In this document: piece by piece, positions 45,586 to 53,833 of the stretch
How the letters are laid out: every line of letters begins with the position of its first letter
Numbering within the stretch: the first letter of the stretch is position 1
Source of the DNA: Anaerolineales bacterium
GTDB lineage: Bacteria > Chloroflexota > Anaerolineae > Anaerolineales > Villigracilaceae
Direction of reading: 5' to 3'
Assembly: GCA_016932715.1 (NCBI GenBank)
Contig: JAFGCG010000191.1
Location: forward strand, 1 to 64,000
Length of the DNA: 64,000 bases
Position numbers and translations under genes: made by a program
Notes under the pieces: model-generated
The model's database searches: none
Told to the model about the DNA's origin: nothing
The model's input: the letters and a program-made list of their open reading frames with translations, nothing else

Positions 45586-45707
45586 TTTCGTGGTTGGCTA
45601 GTTGCCTGGTTTGATAGTCCTCTGGTTAAACACTGCCATGGTCTCGAAGTTTTGATAATCCTGTGACCCAACTACCAAACTAATGAACTACTAAACTATG
45701 AGACTAA
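45586..45707. repeat. Intergenic repeat element (TGGTAG/ACTAAG type), copy 2
   Basis: The left part reads TGGTTGGCTAGTTGCCTGGT and CCTCTGGTTAAAC; the right part CCAACTACCAAACTAATGAA and ACTATGAGACTAAATT. The 12-mer ACTATGAGACTA is exact in copy 1, and the order of words (TGCCTGGT, TCTGGT, then ACTA words) is the same. Confidence 0.65.
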
Positions 45708-45717
45708 ATTATACCCT

Positions 45718-45746
45718 TTGACCTATTGACAGTCTGCCTATACAAT
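45718..45746 (+). promoter_or_regulatory. Promoter with -35 TTGACC and -10 TACAAT, predicted leaderless
   Basis: TTGACC (45718-45723), a 17-base spacer and TACAAT (45741-45746) fit a sigma-70 promoter. The ATG at 45753 lies six bases after the -10 box with no ribosome site, so transcription should begin at the A of the start codon. Confidence 0.6.
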
Positions 45747-45752
45747 ACACCT

Positions 45753-48119
45753 ATGCGCGATTGGTCACTCGCTCCGGGCGACCCGCTTTGTCTCAGCCTC
45801 GCCGCGGATGCCCGCCTTTCCATTCCGGACTATCTCAACGACCATATCTGGGAACTGAACCTGGGTAGCGGGGAACCTGCCGCGCTTTCGCTCCAGACCA
45901 CGTATGGGCTGCGGGCAAAAGCCATGCGCCTTTTCCTGCGTTTCAGCGAAGATGGGAAAAGTGTCAGTGCGCCGTCTGCTTTTGCGCTGCCGCCGACGAT
46001 CCGCCGTTTTTATCCGAATTTTCTCGTTCTCGACTATGCTCCTCTAAAGAGTATAGACGTTACAGCCGAGTACTGGGTTCCGCAGTCGAATGCGGTCAGC
46101 GGGCGCATCAGCGTTGCCAACAAAACCACTGCCATACGGAAGGTCCGCCTGGAACTCTGTGCCATGCTCACCCCGATCGACGGGCAGGGGATGACGGCGA
46201 CCCAAATGCAAATGGTCAACGTACTCGCCGGGCAAACGGGCGGACTCTTCCCGGTCCTTTTTTTGACCGGTGGTCCCGCGCCGGGTTCGAGTCCCTACCC
46301 CTCGCTCTTCCTGGACCTCGAGCTGGGTCCCGGCGCCGCGCGGACTCTCACCTGGGTGCAGGCTGCGACGGATAATTTGCAGGCTTCCTTTGACCTCGCC
46401 CGGCAAACCTGCGCGCGTCCCTGGGAAGCGGAAAAAGCCCGGCTGGAATTGCTCAATGCGGGCCAAACCATCGACATCCGCACCGGCGACAAAGACTGGG
46501 ACGCCGCCCTGGCGTTCAGCCAGAGCGCGGGCTTTGGCATGTTCTTCGCACCCGATACGCAGCTGCCCTGTCCATCCATTGTCGCTGTGCGCGGACCCGA
46601 TAACGGCTATTCGCCCAAGGGCGATGGCACGGACTATCCCACCGCGTGGAATGGGCAGACTCCCTTCGATGCTTATTATCTTTCCAGCGTGCTGCCCGCC
46701 TCGGAGGCTGCAAAGGACCTGCTGGAAAACTTCTTCGCGATCCAGCAAGAGGATGGTTCCATCGACGGGAAGCCGGGCATGGCGGGCCAGCGCGGGCGCT
46801 ACCTCGCCGTGCCGCTCCTTGCCAGCCTCGCCTGGAAACTCTATGAAAAGTCGGAAGACGAAAAATTTCTTAGTGAAGTCTTCCCCAAACTCCATAAGTT
46901 TTTCTGGTCCTGGTTTTCCCCTGAATATGATGAGGACCGGGATGGCTTGCCGCAATGGAAGCACATCCTGCAGACGGGCTTCGAGGATAACCCGCTCTTC
47001 GACGCCTGGCATGAATGGTCGCTGGGCGTGGATATCACCCAGGTCCACAGTCCGGCGCTCGAGGCGATGCTGTATCACGAGGCAGCCTGTCTCATCAAAA
47101 TGGCGGAGCAGCTCGATCAAGACGATATGCTGCCATTGCTTCATGAGCAGGCGGCGAAATTGCGCGGCTCCATCGAATCAACCTGGCAGTCGCGCACGGG
47201 TTTGTATCACTATCGCGACCGCGCCACGGGATTGAGTCTCGCGGGCAAGGTGCTGGTGAAGCAGCAGGGTTCAGGCACGGTCTCGCCGAAGCTGAAGTTC
47301 GAGCAGCCGATCCGCCTGTTGATCGAAGTCCAAACCCAAAGCCCGGCTGCGAAACGTCCGGAGGTCCGCATCCACCAGCTGGCGACAAAACCGGCGGACG
47401 AAATCGTGGCGAGTGGCAGCTATCAGTGGCGCAATCGCGGGTCCGTCTACACCACACAGAAGGTGTTCTCGAAGATCGCGAAAGTCTCGATACGCGGCTT
47501 GGACGACGAAGATACCGTCGTCATCAGCACACTGGATTTCACGACCGAAGATCACACGCTCTTCATGCCGCTCTGGGCTGGCATCCCGGATGAGCAGCAT
47601 GCCCAAACCATGATCGGCCGCGCCCTGCTGGATGCGGGCCGCTTCCACCGGCCGTTCGGCATTCCGGCCTGCCCGCATCTGACCCAGCCGGAAGCGGAGG
47701 CCATTTCACAAGCCGTCCATCTCCCGTGGAATCTGTTCATCTGTGAGGGCTTGTTGAAATATGGATTCCGTTCCGATGCCGCACGCTTGCTTGCGCACAT
47801 CATGAATGGCATCATTCAAAACCTGAAACAGAACCATGCCTTCCATGCGCGCTATCACGCCGAAAAAGGAACCGGCATGGGCGAACGCAACGCCCTCCAT
47901 GGACTGGCTCCGGTCGATTTGTTTTTACGCGTCCTCGGCATCGAAATCCTTTCCGGCACGCGGGTCAAATTGGAAGGCAGGAATCCCTTCCCCTGGGATG
48001 TGACGATCAACTACAAGGGGCTGAAAGTAAAACGGGGACTGGAAGAGACCGAAGTGATCTTTGCCAATGGCAGGTCGGTGACGATCACCGATCCCGAGCC
48101 ATTACTCGTCACCCTGTGA
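45753..48119 (+). CDS. GH63-like (alpha/alpha)6-barrel glycosidase-family protein
   Basis: The 788-residue protein has an N-terminal beta-rich part (about 1-200) and a helical barrel around residues 250-520 with WNGQTPFDAYYL, FFAIQQEDGSIDG, FDAWHEWSLGVDITQVHSPAL and LHEQAAKL. These helices and acidic residues resemble GH63-type mannosylglycerate/glucosylglycerate hydrolases. A second beta-rich segment (about 550-620) is inserted before the last helices. The likely substrate is a glucoside, but it is not fixed. The start at ATG 45753 is preferred because a promoter ends six bases before it. Confidence 0.62.
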   Translation: MRDWSLAPGDPLCLSLAADARLSIPDYLNDHIWELNLGSGEPAALSLQTTYGLRAKAMRLFLRFSEDGKSVSAPSAFALPPTIRRFYPNFLVLDYAPLKSIDVTAEYWVPQSNAVSGRISVANKTTAIRKVRLELCAMLTPIDGQGMTATQMQMVNVLAGQTGGLFPVLFLTGGPAPGSSPYPSLFLDLELGPGAARTLTWVQAATDNLQASFDLARQTCARPWEAEKARLELLNAGQTIDIRTGDKDWDAALAFSQSAGFGMFFAPDTQLPCPSIVAVRGPDNGYSPKGDGTDYPTAWNGQTPFDAYYLSSVLPASEAAKDLLENFFAIQQEDGSIDGKPGMAGQRGRYLAVPLLASLAWKLYEKSEDEKFLSEVFPKLHKFFWSWFSPEYDEDRDGLPQWKHILQTGFEDNPLFDAWHEWSLGVDITQVHSPALEAMLYHEAACLIKMAEQLDQDDMLPLLHEQAAKLRGSIESTWQSRTGLYHYRDRATGLSLAGKVLVKQQGSGTVSPKLKFEQPIRLLIEVQTQSPAAKRPEVRIHQLATKPADEIVASGSYQWRNRGSVYTTQKVFSKIAKVSIRGLDDEDTVVISTLDFTTEDHTLFMPLWAGIPDEQHAQTMIGRALLDAGRFHRPFGIPACPHLTQPEAEAISQAVHLPWNLFICEGLLKYGFRSDAARLLAHIMNGIIQNLKQNHAFHARYHAEKGTGMGERNALHGLAPVDLFLRVLGIEILSGTRVKLEGRNPFPWDVTINYKGLKVKRGLEETEVIFANGRSVTITDPEPLLVTL

Positions 48120-48141
48120 TTCCACATGGAGTGCTCAGAAT

Positions 48142-48169
48142 ATCCTGCAAAATCCGGCAGGATGTTTTT
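48142..48169 (+). terminator. Intrinsic terminator after the GH63-like gene
   Basis: ATCCTGC at 48142-48148 pairs with GCAGGAT at 48157-48163, followed by G and five T. The hairpin starts 22 bases after the stop codon. Confidence 0.75.
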
Positions 48170-48222
48170 GTTTAGATTCGTGTACGCACAGGTGGGGATT
48201 TAATCTTAAGCGAAAAAGTTTA

Positions 48223-48231
48223 TGGTATAAA
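48223..48231 (+). promoter_or_regulatory. Extended -10 promoter TGGTATAAA for the exchanger leader
   Basis: TG-G-TATAAA lies in TTTATGGTATAAAAA, which recurs before the genes at 49507 and 56426. Transcription would begin near 48237, at the first base of the structured leader. Confidence 0.55.
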
Positions 48232-48236
48232 AACAT

Positions 48237-48347
48237 GGGAATTTCACGTCCGTAGCCCATTCGAGGCTATAGCGCTTCCCTTGCCGTGCTTGTGTATCCA
48301 GTCCTTAGCACGGTTTTTGTTGCCACAAAGTCGATGAGGAGGATAGC
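48237..48347 (+). promoter_or_regulatory. Structured 5' leader with terminator-like hairpin (candidate riboswitch or attenuator)
   Basis: Two stems nest at the 5' end: GGGAA (48237-48241) pairs with TTCCC (48276-48280), enclosing TAGCC (48253-48257) with GGCTA (48265-48269). Then CCGTGCT (48284-48290) pairs with AGCACGG (48307-48313), followed by five T, which is the form of an intrinsic terminator. The ribosome site GAGGAGG lies at 48336-48342. I could not match this to yybP-ykoY, ydaO or another known aptamer, so it is a candidate only. Confidence 0.5.
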
Positions 48348-49352
48348 GTGATCTGGGTCGAATTCATCGTTTGCGCTGCATTGATCGTTCTGGCAGGCTC
48401 CTTACTTTCGAAATATGGAGATGTCATTGCTGAAAAAACCGGGTTGGGACGTGCCTGGATCGGCGCAATCCTGATCGCGGGTGTGACCTCGCTACCGGAA
48501 CTGGCTTCCGGCATCTCGGCGGTTGCCTGGTTGAACGTGCCGAACCTGGCTGCAGGCGCAGTGATGGGAAGCTGCCTCTTCAACCTGATGCTGATTGCCA
48601 TGATGGATTTGGCGTATCAGCCCGGGCGCGTACTTGCCAAGGCACAGGATGTCCACATCCTCTCCGGCGGGCTGGGCGTACTGCTACTGGGACTGGTTGC
48701 AATGGTGGTCCTGATCGGCCCGCCCATGAACGGGATTGGCGTGTTCGGTCTTGGACTGGTAAGTATCGTAATTGTTATCTTATATGCCATTGGCGGAACG
48801 ATGATCGCCGGGCTGGAAAAGGAGCGGGTGGGCGAAGTGCTTGCGAAAGAGGCTAAAGAGCTGGATTATGCCCATATCACCAGGCAGAAAGCTTTTCTTG
48901 TTTTCATTGCAAGCGCTGTTGCAGTGATCGTTCTGGGTGTCTGGCTGGCTTCCATTGGAGATCGCCTTTCCGCTACCACCGGACTCTCGCGCAGCTTTGT
49001 CGGCAACCTTTTCCTGGCGGTTTCCACCTCCCTGCCGGAGATTGCCGCGGGCATGGCTGCTATTCGACTCGGCGCGATCGATCTGGCGATTGGGAACGTG
49101 CTGGGGAGCAATCTGTTCAATATTCTCCTGTTGTCGATCTATGATCTCGCCGACGGAAGCGCCAACTTTTGGTCTTCGCTTAACAATGCCAATGGCTTCG
49201 CAGCTGTCATGGCAATGATGATGACCGGTGTGGTGATCATCAGTTTGATGTACCGCGCCTCGCCGCGTACTCCCTATCGCTTTTCGTGGGACGGGGTTGC
49301 GCTGATTTTTATGTATGTTGGTTCGATTGTCATGCTTTATTTTCTTGGATGA
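48348..49352 (+). CDS. Ca2+/Na+ antiporter (CaCA family, YrbG-like)
   Basis: The 334-residue membrane protein has about 10 helices and two inverted alpha repeats. Alpha-1 holds GVTSLPELASG and GAVMGSCLFN; alpha-2 holds STSLPEIAAGMAAIRLG and GNVLGSNLFNILL. The conserved PE glutamates needed for Ca2+ binding are present in both. The family exchanges Ca2+ for Na+ or H+ across the inner membrane. GTG 48348 has a good GAGGAGG site. A structured leader with a terminator hairpin precedes it, so expression is probably controlled at transcription elongation. Confidence 0.87.
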   Translation: MIWVEFIVCAALIVLAGSLLSKYGDVIAEKTGLGRAWIGAILIAGVTSLPELASGISAVAWLNVPNLAAGAVMGSCLFNLMLIAMMDLAYQPGRVLAKAQDVHILSGGLGVLLLGLVAMVVLIGPPMNGIGVFGLGLVSIVIVILYAIGGTMIAGLEKERVGEVLAKEAKELDYAHITRQKAFLVFIASAVAVIVLGVWLASIGDRLSATTGLSRSFVGNLFLAVSTSLPEIAAGMAAIRLGAIDLAIGNVLGSNLFNILLLSIYDLADGSANFWSSLNNANGFAAVMAMMMTGVVIISLMYRASPRTPYRFSWDGVALIFMYVGSIVMLYFLG

Positions 49353-49438
49353 CCGGAAAGAGAATGGATTGACGTTTTGTGGCTGCTGAAAAAACAAATT
49401 TGTAATTTCCGCGATTTAATTTAAACCTGCGTTTTTTA

Positions 49439-49447
49439 TGGTATAAA
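49439..49447 (+). promoter_or_regulatory. Extended -10 promoter TGGTATAAA
   Basis: TTTTATGGTATAAAAAT matches the elements at 48223 and 56243. Transcription would give a leader of about 50 bases ending in the AAAGGAG ribosome site for the gene at 49507. Confidence 0.5.
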
Positions 49448-49506
49448 AATTGTGGGTCGATATTTACTGTTTATTGCAGGGGGGAAGAGAAAGGAGAAAC
49501 TATCTC

Positions 49507-51144
49507 ATGAAACAGAAGACAAAAACCGTAGTTGCCGGTGCATTGGGCGAATGCGTCCATGTGGCGGGCGTGACGAACTTTCTGCGTCTTGCAGAATCCG
49601 CGGGCTGGCGGACAGTCTTCCTCGGTCCCGCGGTGTCGGTGGAGGAGATGATTTCTGCCGCGCAGCGCGAAAACGCAGACCTGGTCGGGGTCTCCTACCG
49701 GCTCACGCCCGAGACGGGCGAACGATTGCTGGGGGAGTTCGCCGAATCCGCCTCGGAACTGCATGAGCGTGGAATCCGCTTTGCGTTTGGCGGGACACCG
49801 CCGGTTGCCGAACGCGTCCGCCAGATCGGGTTTTTCGAGCGCCTCTTTGACGGGAGCGAACCTCCGGAGGCGGTCCTCGCTTACTTAAAGGGCCAGCAGG
49901 CTGAGGCGTTGAGCGAAGCGGATTTTCCTCAGTCCGCAGTGGAACGCATCCAATGGAAATCCCCGTATCCGATCCTTCGCCATCACTTTGGTCTCCCCAC
50001 CCTGGAAGCGACGATCGAGGGGATCCAAAAGATCGCGGAGGCGCAAGCCCTGGATGTTATTTCGCTCGGCATCGACCAGGATGCGCAGGAGAATTTCTAT
50101 CACCCCGAGCGGCAGGACCCGCGCCGCAAAGGCGCGGGCGGTGTGCCGGTGCGTTCGGAGGAGGATTACCGCCTCTTGTACGCCGCCAGCCGGCGAGGGA
50201 ACTTCCCGTTGCTGCGCACCTATTCCGGTACCGATGACTTTCTTCGGCTCGCCGAGATGTACGTGGAAACGATCAACATTGCCTGGTGCGCGATCCCGTT
50301 GTTCTGGTTCAACCAGATGGACGGGCGCGGTCCCTGGGACCTGGAGGGTTCGATCCGCGAACATCAACGCGTGATGAAGTGGTACGGCGAGCATGACATT
50401 CCTGTGGAGTTGAACGAACCGCACCACTGGGGCATGCGCGATGCGCCCGATGTGGTGTTTGTCGTTTCGGCATATCTTTCGGCATATAACGCGCGGGCGT
50501 TCGGCGTGAAGGATTACATCGCGCAGCTCATGTTCAACAGCCCGCCGGGGCTTTCCGACGCGATGGACCTGGCGAAGATGCTGGCAGTTCTGGATCTGGT
50601 CGAGCCGCTTGAGAGTGATAATTTCCGTGTCTGGAAACAGACACGGATCGGTCTGCTCTCGCATCCACTTGACCCCGATGCTGCCCGCGGACATCTTGCG
50701 GCAGCGACATACCTTCAGATGTCACTCAAGCCTCATATCTATCACATCGTTGGGCACACGGAGGCGCATCACGCCGCGACCGCGCAGGACATCATCGAAG
50801 CGAGCAGGATGGCGCGCCGCGCCATCGAGAATGCCGTGCGCGGCGCACCGGATATGACGGCCGATCCCACGATCACGAAGCGGAGAAAGCAACTGGTGAA
50901 GGAAGCGGCCCTTTTGCTGGAAGCCATCGCCGGTCTCGCGGGACCCGAGGCGGCCGATCCATTCACCGACGCGGTGACCCTGGCACGAGCCGTGACCAGC
51001 GGACTCCTGGACGCGCCCCAGTTACGGGGCAACAAGTTCGGGCGTGGAGAAATCCGCACGAACATTGTCCATGGTGCAAATGTGGTTGTGGATGCAAAGG
51101 GAAAGATCCTTAAAGAGGAAAGACGTTTATCGAAGTTAATCTGA
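49507..51144 (+). CDS. Cobalamin-binding, glutamate-mutase-like protein
   Basis: The 545-residue protein begins with a B12-binding-type Rossmann domain (about 1-135): VVAGALGECVHVAGV, ADLVGVSYRL, and FAFGGTPP. In GlmS-type proteins the loop reads DxHxxG; here it is CVHVAG, so the His that ligates cobalt is present but the Asp is a Cys. Residues 145-545 form a barrel-like domain with ALDVISLGIDQD and LEGSIREHQRVMKWY, the latter resembling methylaspartate mutase E. The arrangement would be a GlmS-GlmE-like fusion. It may rearrange a carbon skeleton using B12, but the substrate is unknown. AAAGGAG lies 10 bases before the ATG. Confidence 0.55.
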   Translation: MKQKTKTVVAGALGECVHVAGVTNFLRLAESAGWRTVFLGPAVSVEEMISAAQRENADLVGVSYRLTPETGERLLGEFAESASELHERGIRFAFGGTPPVAERVRQIGFFERLFDGSEPPEAVLAYLKGQQAEALSEADFPQSAVERIQWKSPYPILRHHFGLPTLEATIEGIQKIAEAQALDVISLGIDQDAQENFYHPERQDPRRKGAGGVPVRSEEDYRLLYAASRRGNFPLLRTYSGTDDFLRLAEMYVETINIAWCAIPLFWFNQMDGRGPWDLEGSIREHQRVMKWYGEHDIPVELNEPHHWGMRDAPDVVFVVSAYLSAYNARAFGVKDYIAQLMFNSPPGLSDAMDLAKMLAVLDLVEPLESDNFRVWKQTRIGLLSHPLDPDAARGHLAAATYLQMSLKPHIYHIVGHTEAHHAATAQDIIEASRMARRAIENAVRGAPDMTADPTITKRRKQLVKEAALLLEAIAGLAGPEAADPFTDAVTLARAVTSGLLDAPQLRGNKFGRGEIRTNIVHGANVVVDAKGKILKEERRLSKLI

Positions 51145-51149
51145 GTAGA

Positions 51150-51224
51150 AACGTTGCGAAGGCGGCGTCATGGCGACACTCATCCTGCGAGTGAAGTTCG
51201 AAGGATCAGAACCTTCGCAACGTT
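51150..51224. repeat. Nested palindrome in the gap before the opine dehydrogenase gene
   Basis: AACGTTGCGAAGG (51150-51162) is exactly complementary to CCTTCGCAACGTT (51212-51224). Inside lie CACTC-ATCCTGC-GAGTG and a CGAAGG/CCTTCG pair. The 75-base unit has the look of a mobile palindromic repeat and lies within a presumed operon. Confidence 0.75.
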
Positions 51225-51246
51225 CATCCTGACACTGGAGGAATCA

Positions 51247-52347
51247 ATGGCGAAAAAATATGTAGTGATCGGCGCGGGGCATGGCGGGAAGGCAATGGCG
51301 GCGCATCTGGCTTTGATGGGGTTTACGGTCAATTTGTACAACCGGACGCCGGAGCATGTGGAAGTGATCAAAAAACGCGGCGGCATCGAACTGGAAAGCA
51401 CCGAAGGCGGTCCGCATGGATTTGGTGAACTGGCTCTGGTCACGTCCGATATCGCGGCGGCGATCGACGGGGTCGAAGTGATCATGGTCGTTTTGCCCTC
51501 CTCCGCGCATGCGGACATTGCCAAGACGATGGCGTCTCACCTGAAGAACGGGCAGATCGTCGTCCTGCATCCGGGGCGAACCTGCGGGGCGCTGGAATTC
51601 GTCAAGGTGATCCGCGACAACGGCTGCACAGCGGATGTCACGGTGGCGGAGGCGGAAACCTTCATCTACGCCTCCCGCTCGGATGGGCCCGTGCAGGCGC
51701 GCATCTTCCGCATCAAGGAGGCGGTGCCGCTGGCGGCGCTCCCCGCCGCGCGGACACAGTGTGTTCTGGATGCGATCTGCGAAGCCTACCCACAATTCAT
51801 CGACGGTGTGGATGTGCTGAATACCGGCATGAACAACATGGGCGCGATCTTCCATCCGGCCCTGACGCTGCTCAACATGGGCTGGATCGAAGCCACACAT
51901 GGCGATTACCAGTTTTACATCGATGGGGTCACGCCTTCGGTGGCGCGCGTACTCGAAGTGCTGGACCGTGAGCGCGTCACGGTTGCCTCGGCGCTGGGCA
52001 TCCGCGCCCGCACGTCGCTGGAATGGCTGAAACTGGCGTATGACACGACCGGCGCGGACCTGCATGAAGCCATCCATAACCAGCCCGGTTATTACGGTAT
52101 CAAAGCTCCGGCTACGTTGAATCACCGTTATATTTTCGAGGATGTGCCGATGAGCCTGGTCCCGATCGCTTCCCTTGGAAAGCGCTATGGTGTTTCGGTG
52201 CGCGGCATGGAAAGCATGATCAAGATCGCCAGTATTATTCATCATACCGATTACTGGCGGCGCGGGCGGACGGTTGAAAAACTCGGCCTGGAACAATGGA
52301 GCGTCAGCGAGTTGACGCGCTTTGTCCAGGAGGGGACGATCGATTGA
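51247..52347 (+). CDS. NAD(P)-dependent opine dehydrogenase family protein
   Basis: The 366-residue protein has a Rossmann domain (VIGAGHGGKAMAAHLAL, VVLPSSAHADIAK) and a C-terminal helical domain beginning at NMGAIFHPALTLLNMG, the NxxxHxxxxLxN active-site pattern of octopine/nopaline dehydrogenases. They reductively join the amine of an amino acid to a 2-keto acid, or oxidise such a compound. GGAGG lies six bases before ATG 51247. In context it probably acts on the product of the mutase-like protein or on amino-acid derivatives for the two synthetase-like genes. Confidence 0.8.
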   Translation: MAKKYVVIGAGHGGKAMAAHLALMGFTVNLYNRTPEHVEVIKKRGGIELESTEGGPHGFGELALVTSDIAAAIDGVEVIMVVLPSSAHADIAKTMASHLKNGQIVVLHPGRTCGALEFVKVIRDNGCTADVTVAEAETFIYASRSDGPVQARIFRIKEAVPLAALPAARTQCVLDAICEAYPQFIDGVDVLNTGMNNMGAIFHPALTLLNMGWIEATHGDYQFYIDGVTPSVARVLEVLDRERVTVASALGIRARTSLEWLKLAYDTTGADLHEAIHNQPGYYGIKAPATLNHRYIFEDVPMSLVPIASLGKRYGVSVRGMESMIKIASIIHHTDYWRRGRTVEKLGLEQWSVSELTRFVQEGTID

Positions 52348-52401
52348 GGAAATCCTGGCTTTGCTGGGATCATACAGTTCAATGTGAAAAGGAGTAATCT
52401 A

Positions 52402-53745
52402 ATGTCTGGAATCGCTGGAGTGGCCCGTGCGGGCCAAACCGAACTCGTGGACCAAATGCTGGATAAAATGTCGCATCGCGGCCGGGATTGGCGCGAGACA
52501 CGCGAGAGCCAGGGGACAACATTTGGCGTGGTCGGTTCGAAAATTCAAAAGCATGACCGAGCTGAGTTGAAATCCAGCGACCTCGTTCGTGACCGTGCCG
52601 GGAAAGGACATTTTGCCCAGGCTCAGGTACGCCCGGGCGGTTTTGTCCTCACCCGCGGCAGGCTGGGGGTACGTCCTCTTTATTATGGCTGGACCCGCGA
52701 CGGCGCATTTTGCTTCGCCTCAGAAATGAAAGGACTATTGGCGGCGGCGCGCGATATTCATGAATTGCCGCTGGGCTGGTCCTTTGACGGTAAACAGATG
52801 AACAAGCTTACGGAGATCGTCGTTCAGGTGCCTGAGGCAGGCGAGCCCGAGTCCTTCGCAGTGGAACTGCGCTCCCGCCTGGAAAAAGCCGTTCAGAACC
52901 GCATCGGTGATGGGAATGTCGGCGCGTGGCTGTCGGGAGGTTTGGATTCGAGCGTCATGGCTGCGCTGGCTCGCCCCCATGTGGACAGGCTCCACACCTT
53001 TGCAGCCGGCCTGCCGGGCGCACCGGACCTCGAATTTGCGCGGGCGGTCGCGGAATTCATCCATTCCGATCATCACGAGTGCATTGTCCAGCCAGAGGAA
53101 ATCTTTGCAACATTGTCGGACGCGATCTATGCGCTCGAGTCGTTCGACGCCCTGCTGGTACGGTCGAGTGTGATGAACTATCTGGTTGCCAAAGCCGCCT
53201 CGGAATTCGTGCCGGCGGTCTTTTCCGGCGAGGGAGGGGATGAGTTGTTTGCCGGCTACGAATATTTGAAGGCGCTCGACCCGGCCAACCTTTCTTCGGA
53301 ACTTGTGGACATCACCAATCGATTGCACAACACTGCCCTGCAGCGTGTGGATCGCTGTTCCTCCGCATTTGGAACTGTGGCGCATGTGGCATTCCTGGAT
53401 CCGGATGTGGTGGACTATGCGTTGAAAATCCCCGCCGGACTCAAACTCCGCAATGGCGTGGAAAAATGGGTCCTGCGCGAGGCAATGAAGGGCTTACTGC
53501 CCGCTTCGGTCCTGCGGCGGCCCAAAGCCAAATTCTGGGAGGGCGCGGGCGTGGAGGACTTCCTGGCACAGTATGCCGAACAAAAGATCAGCGCTGCGGA
53601 TTTCGAACGCGAGCGGCAATTGCCGAATGGTTTGCGCCTGAATACGAAAGAGGAACTCTACTACTATCGCATCTTCCGTGAGCATTTTGGCGAATTCGAT
53701 GATCTGTCGTGGATGGGCCGCACAAAGGGATCTCCTGTCGCTTAA
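52402..53745 (+). CDS. Asparagine-synthetase-like ligase without a glutaminase site
   Basis: The 447-residue protein has the layout of AsnB, but it begins MSGIAG, so the catalytic Cys2 is Ser. Its N-terminal domain is about 48 residues shorter than that of the next gene; the NGEIYNY and SDTE glutamine-binding stretches are missing. The synthetase part keeps the PP-loop SGGLDSS near residue 177 and GEGGDELFAGY, but the usual RMSMAxGLEARVPFLD is RCSSAFGTVAHVAFLD. It should adenylate a carboxylate without hydrolysing glutamine, as beta-lactam synthetases do. Clear gene-duplication relation to the next gene (ITNxLHNTxLQR block). Confidence 0.75.
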   Translation: MSGIAGVARAGQTELVDQMLDKMSHRGRDWRETRESQGTTFGVVGSKIQKHDRAELKSSDLVRDRAGKGHFAQAQVRPGGFVLTRGRLGVRPLYYGWTRDGAFCFASEMKGLLAAARDIHELPLGWSFDGKQMNKLTEIVVQVPEAGEPESFAVELRSRLEKAVQNRIGDGNVGAWLSGGLDSSVMAALARPHVDRLHTFAAGLPGAPDLEFARAVAEFIHSDHHECIVQPEEIFATLSDAIYALESFDALLVRSSVMNYLVAKAASEFVPAVFSGEGGDELFAGYEYLKALDPANLSSELVDITNRLHNTALQRVDRCSSAFGTVAHVAFLDPDVVDYALKIPAGLKLRNGVEKWVLREAMKGLLPASVLRRPKAKFWEGAGVEDFLAQYAEQKISAADFERERQLPNGLRLNTKEELYYYRIFREHFGEFDDLSWMGRTKGSPVA

Positions 53746-53833
53746 CGATTATCAATAACGGGAGGCGCCTCGGCTGAACCTGGAAATCCATCTTCCAAAA
53801 TTAAATCCAAATCCGTTCTATAAGGAGTTGAGC

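Noticed and set aside
46044-47144. 366-codon antisense frame inside the GH63-like gene, and similar long antisense frames over recG, the SDR at 9040 and the mutase-like gene
   Set aside because: They mirror codon bias of the sense genes and show no domain pattern.
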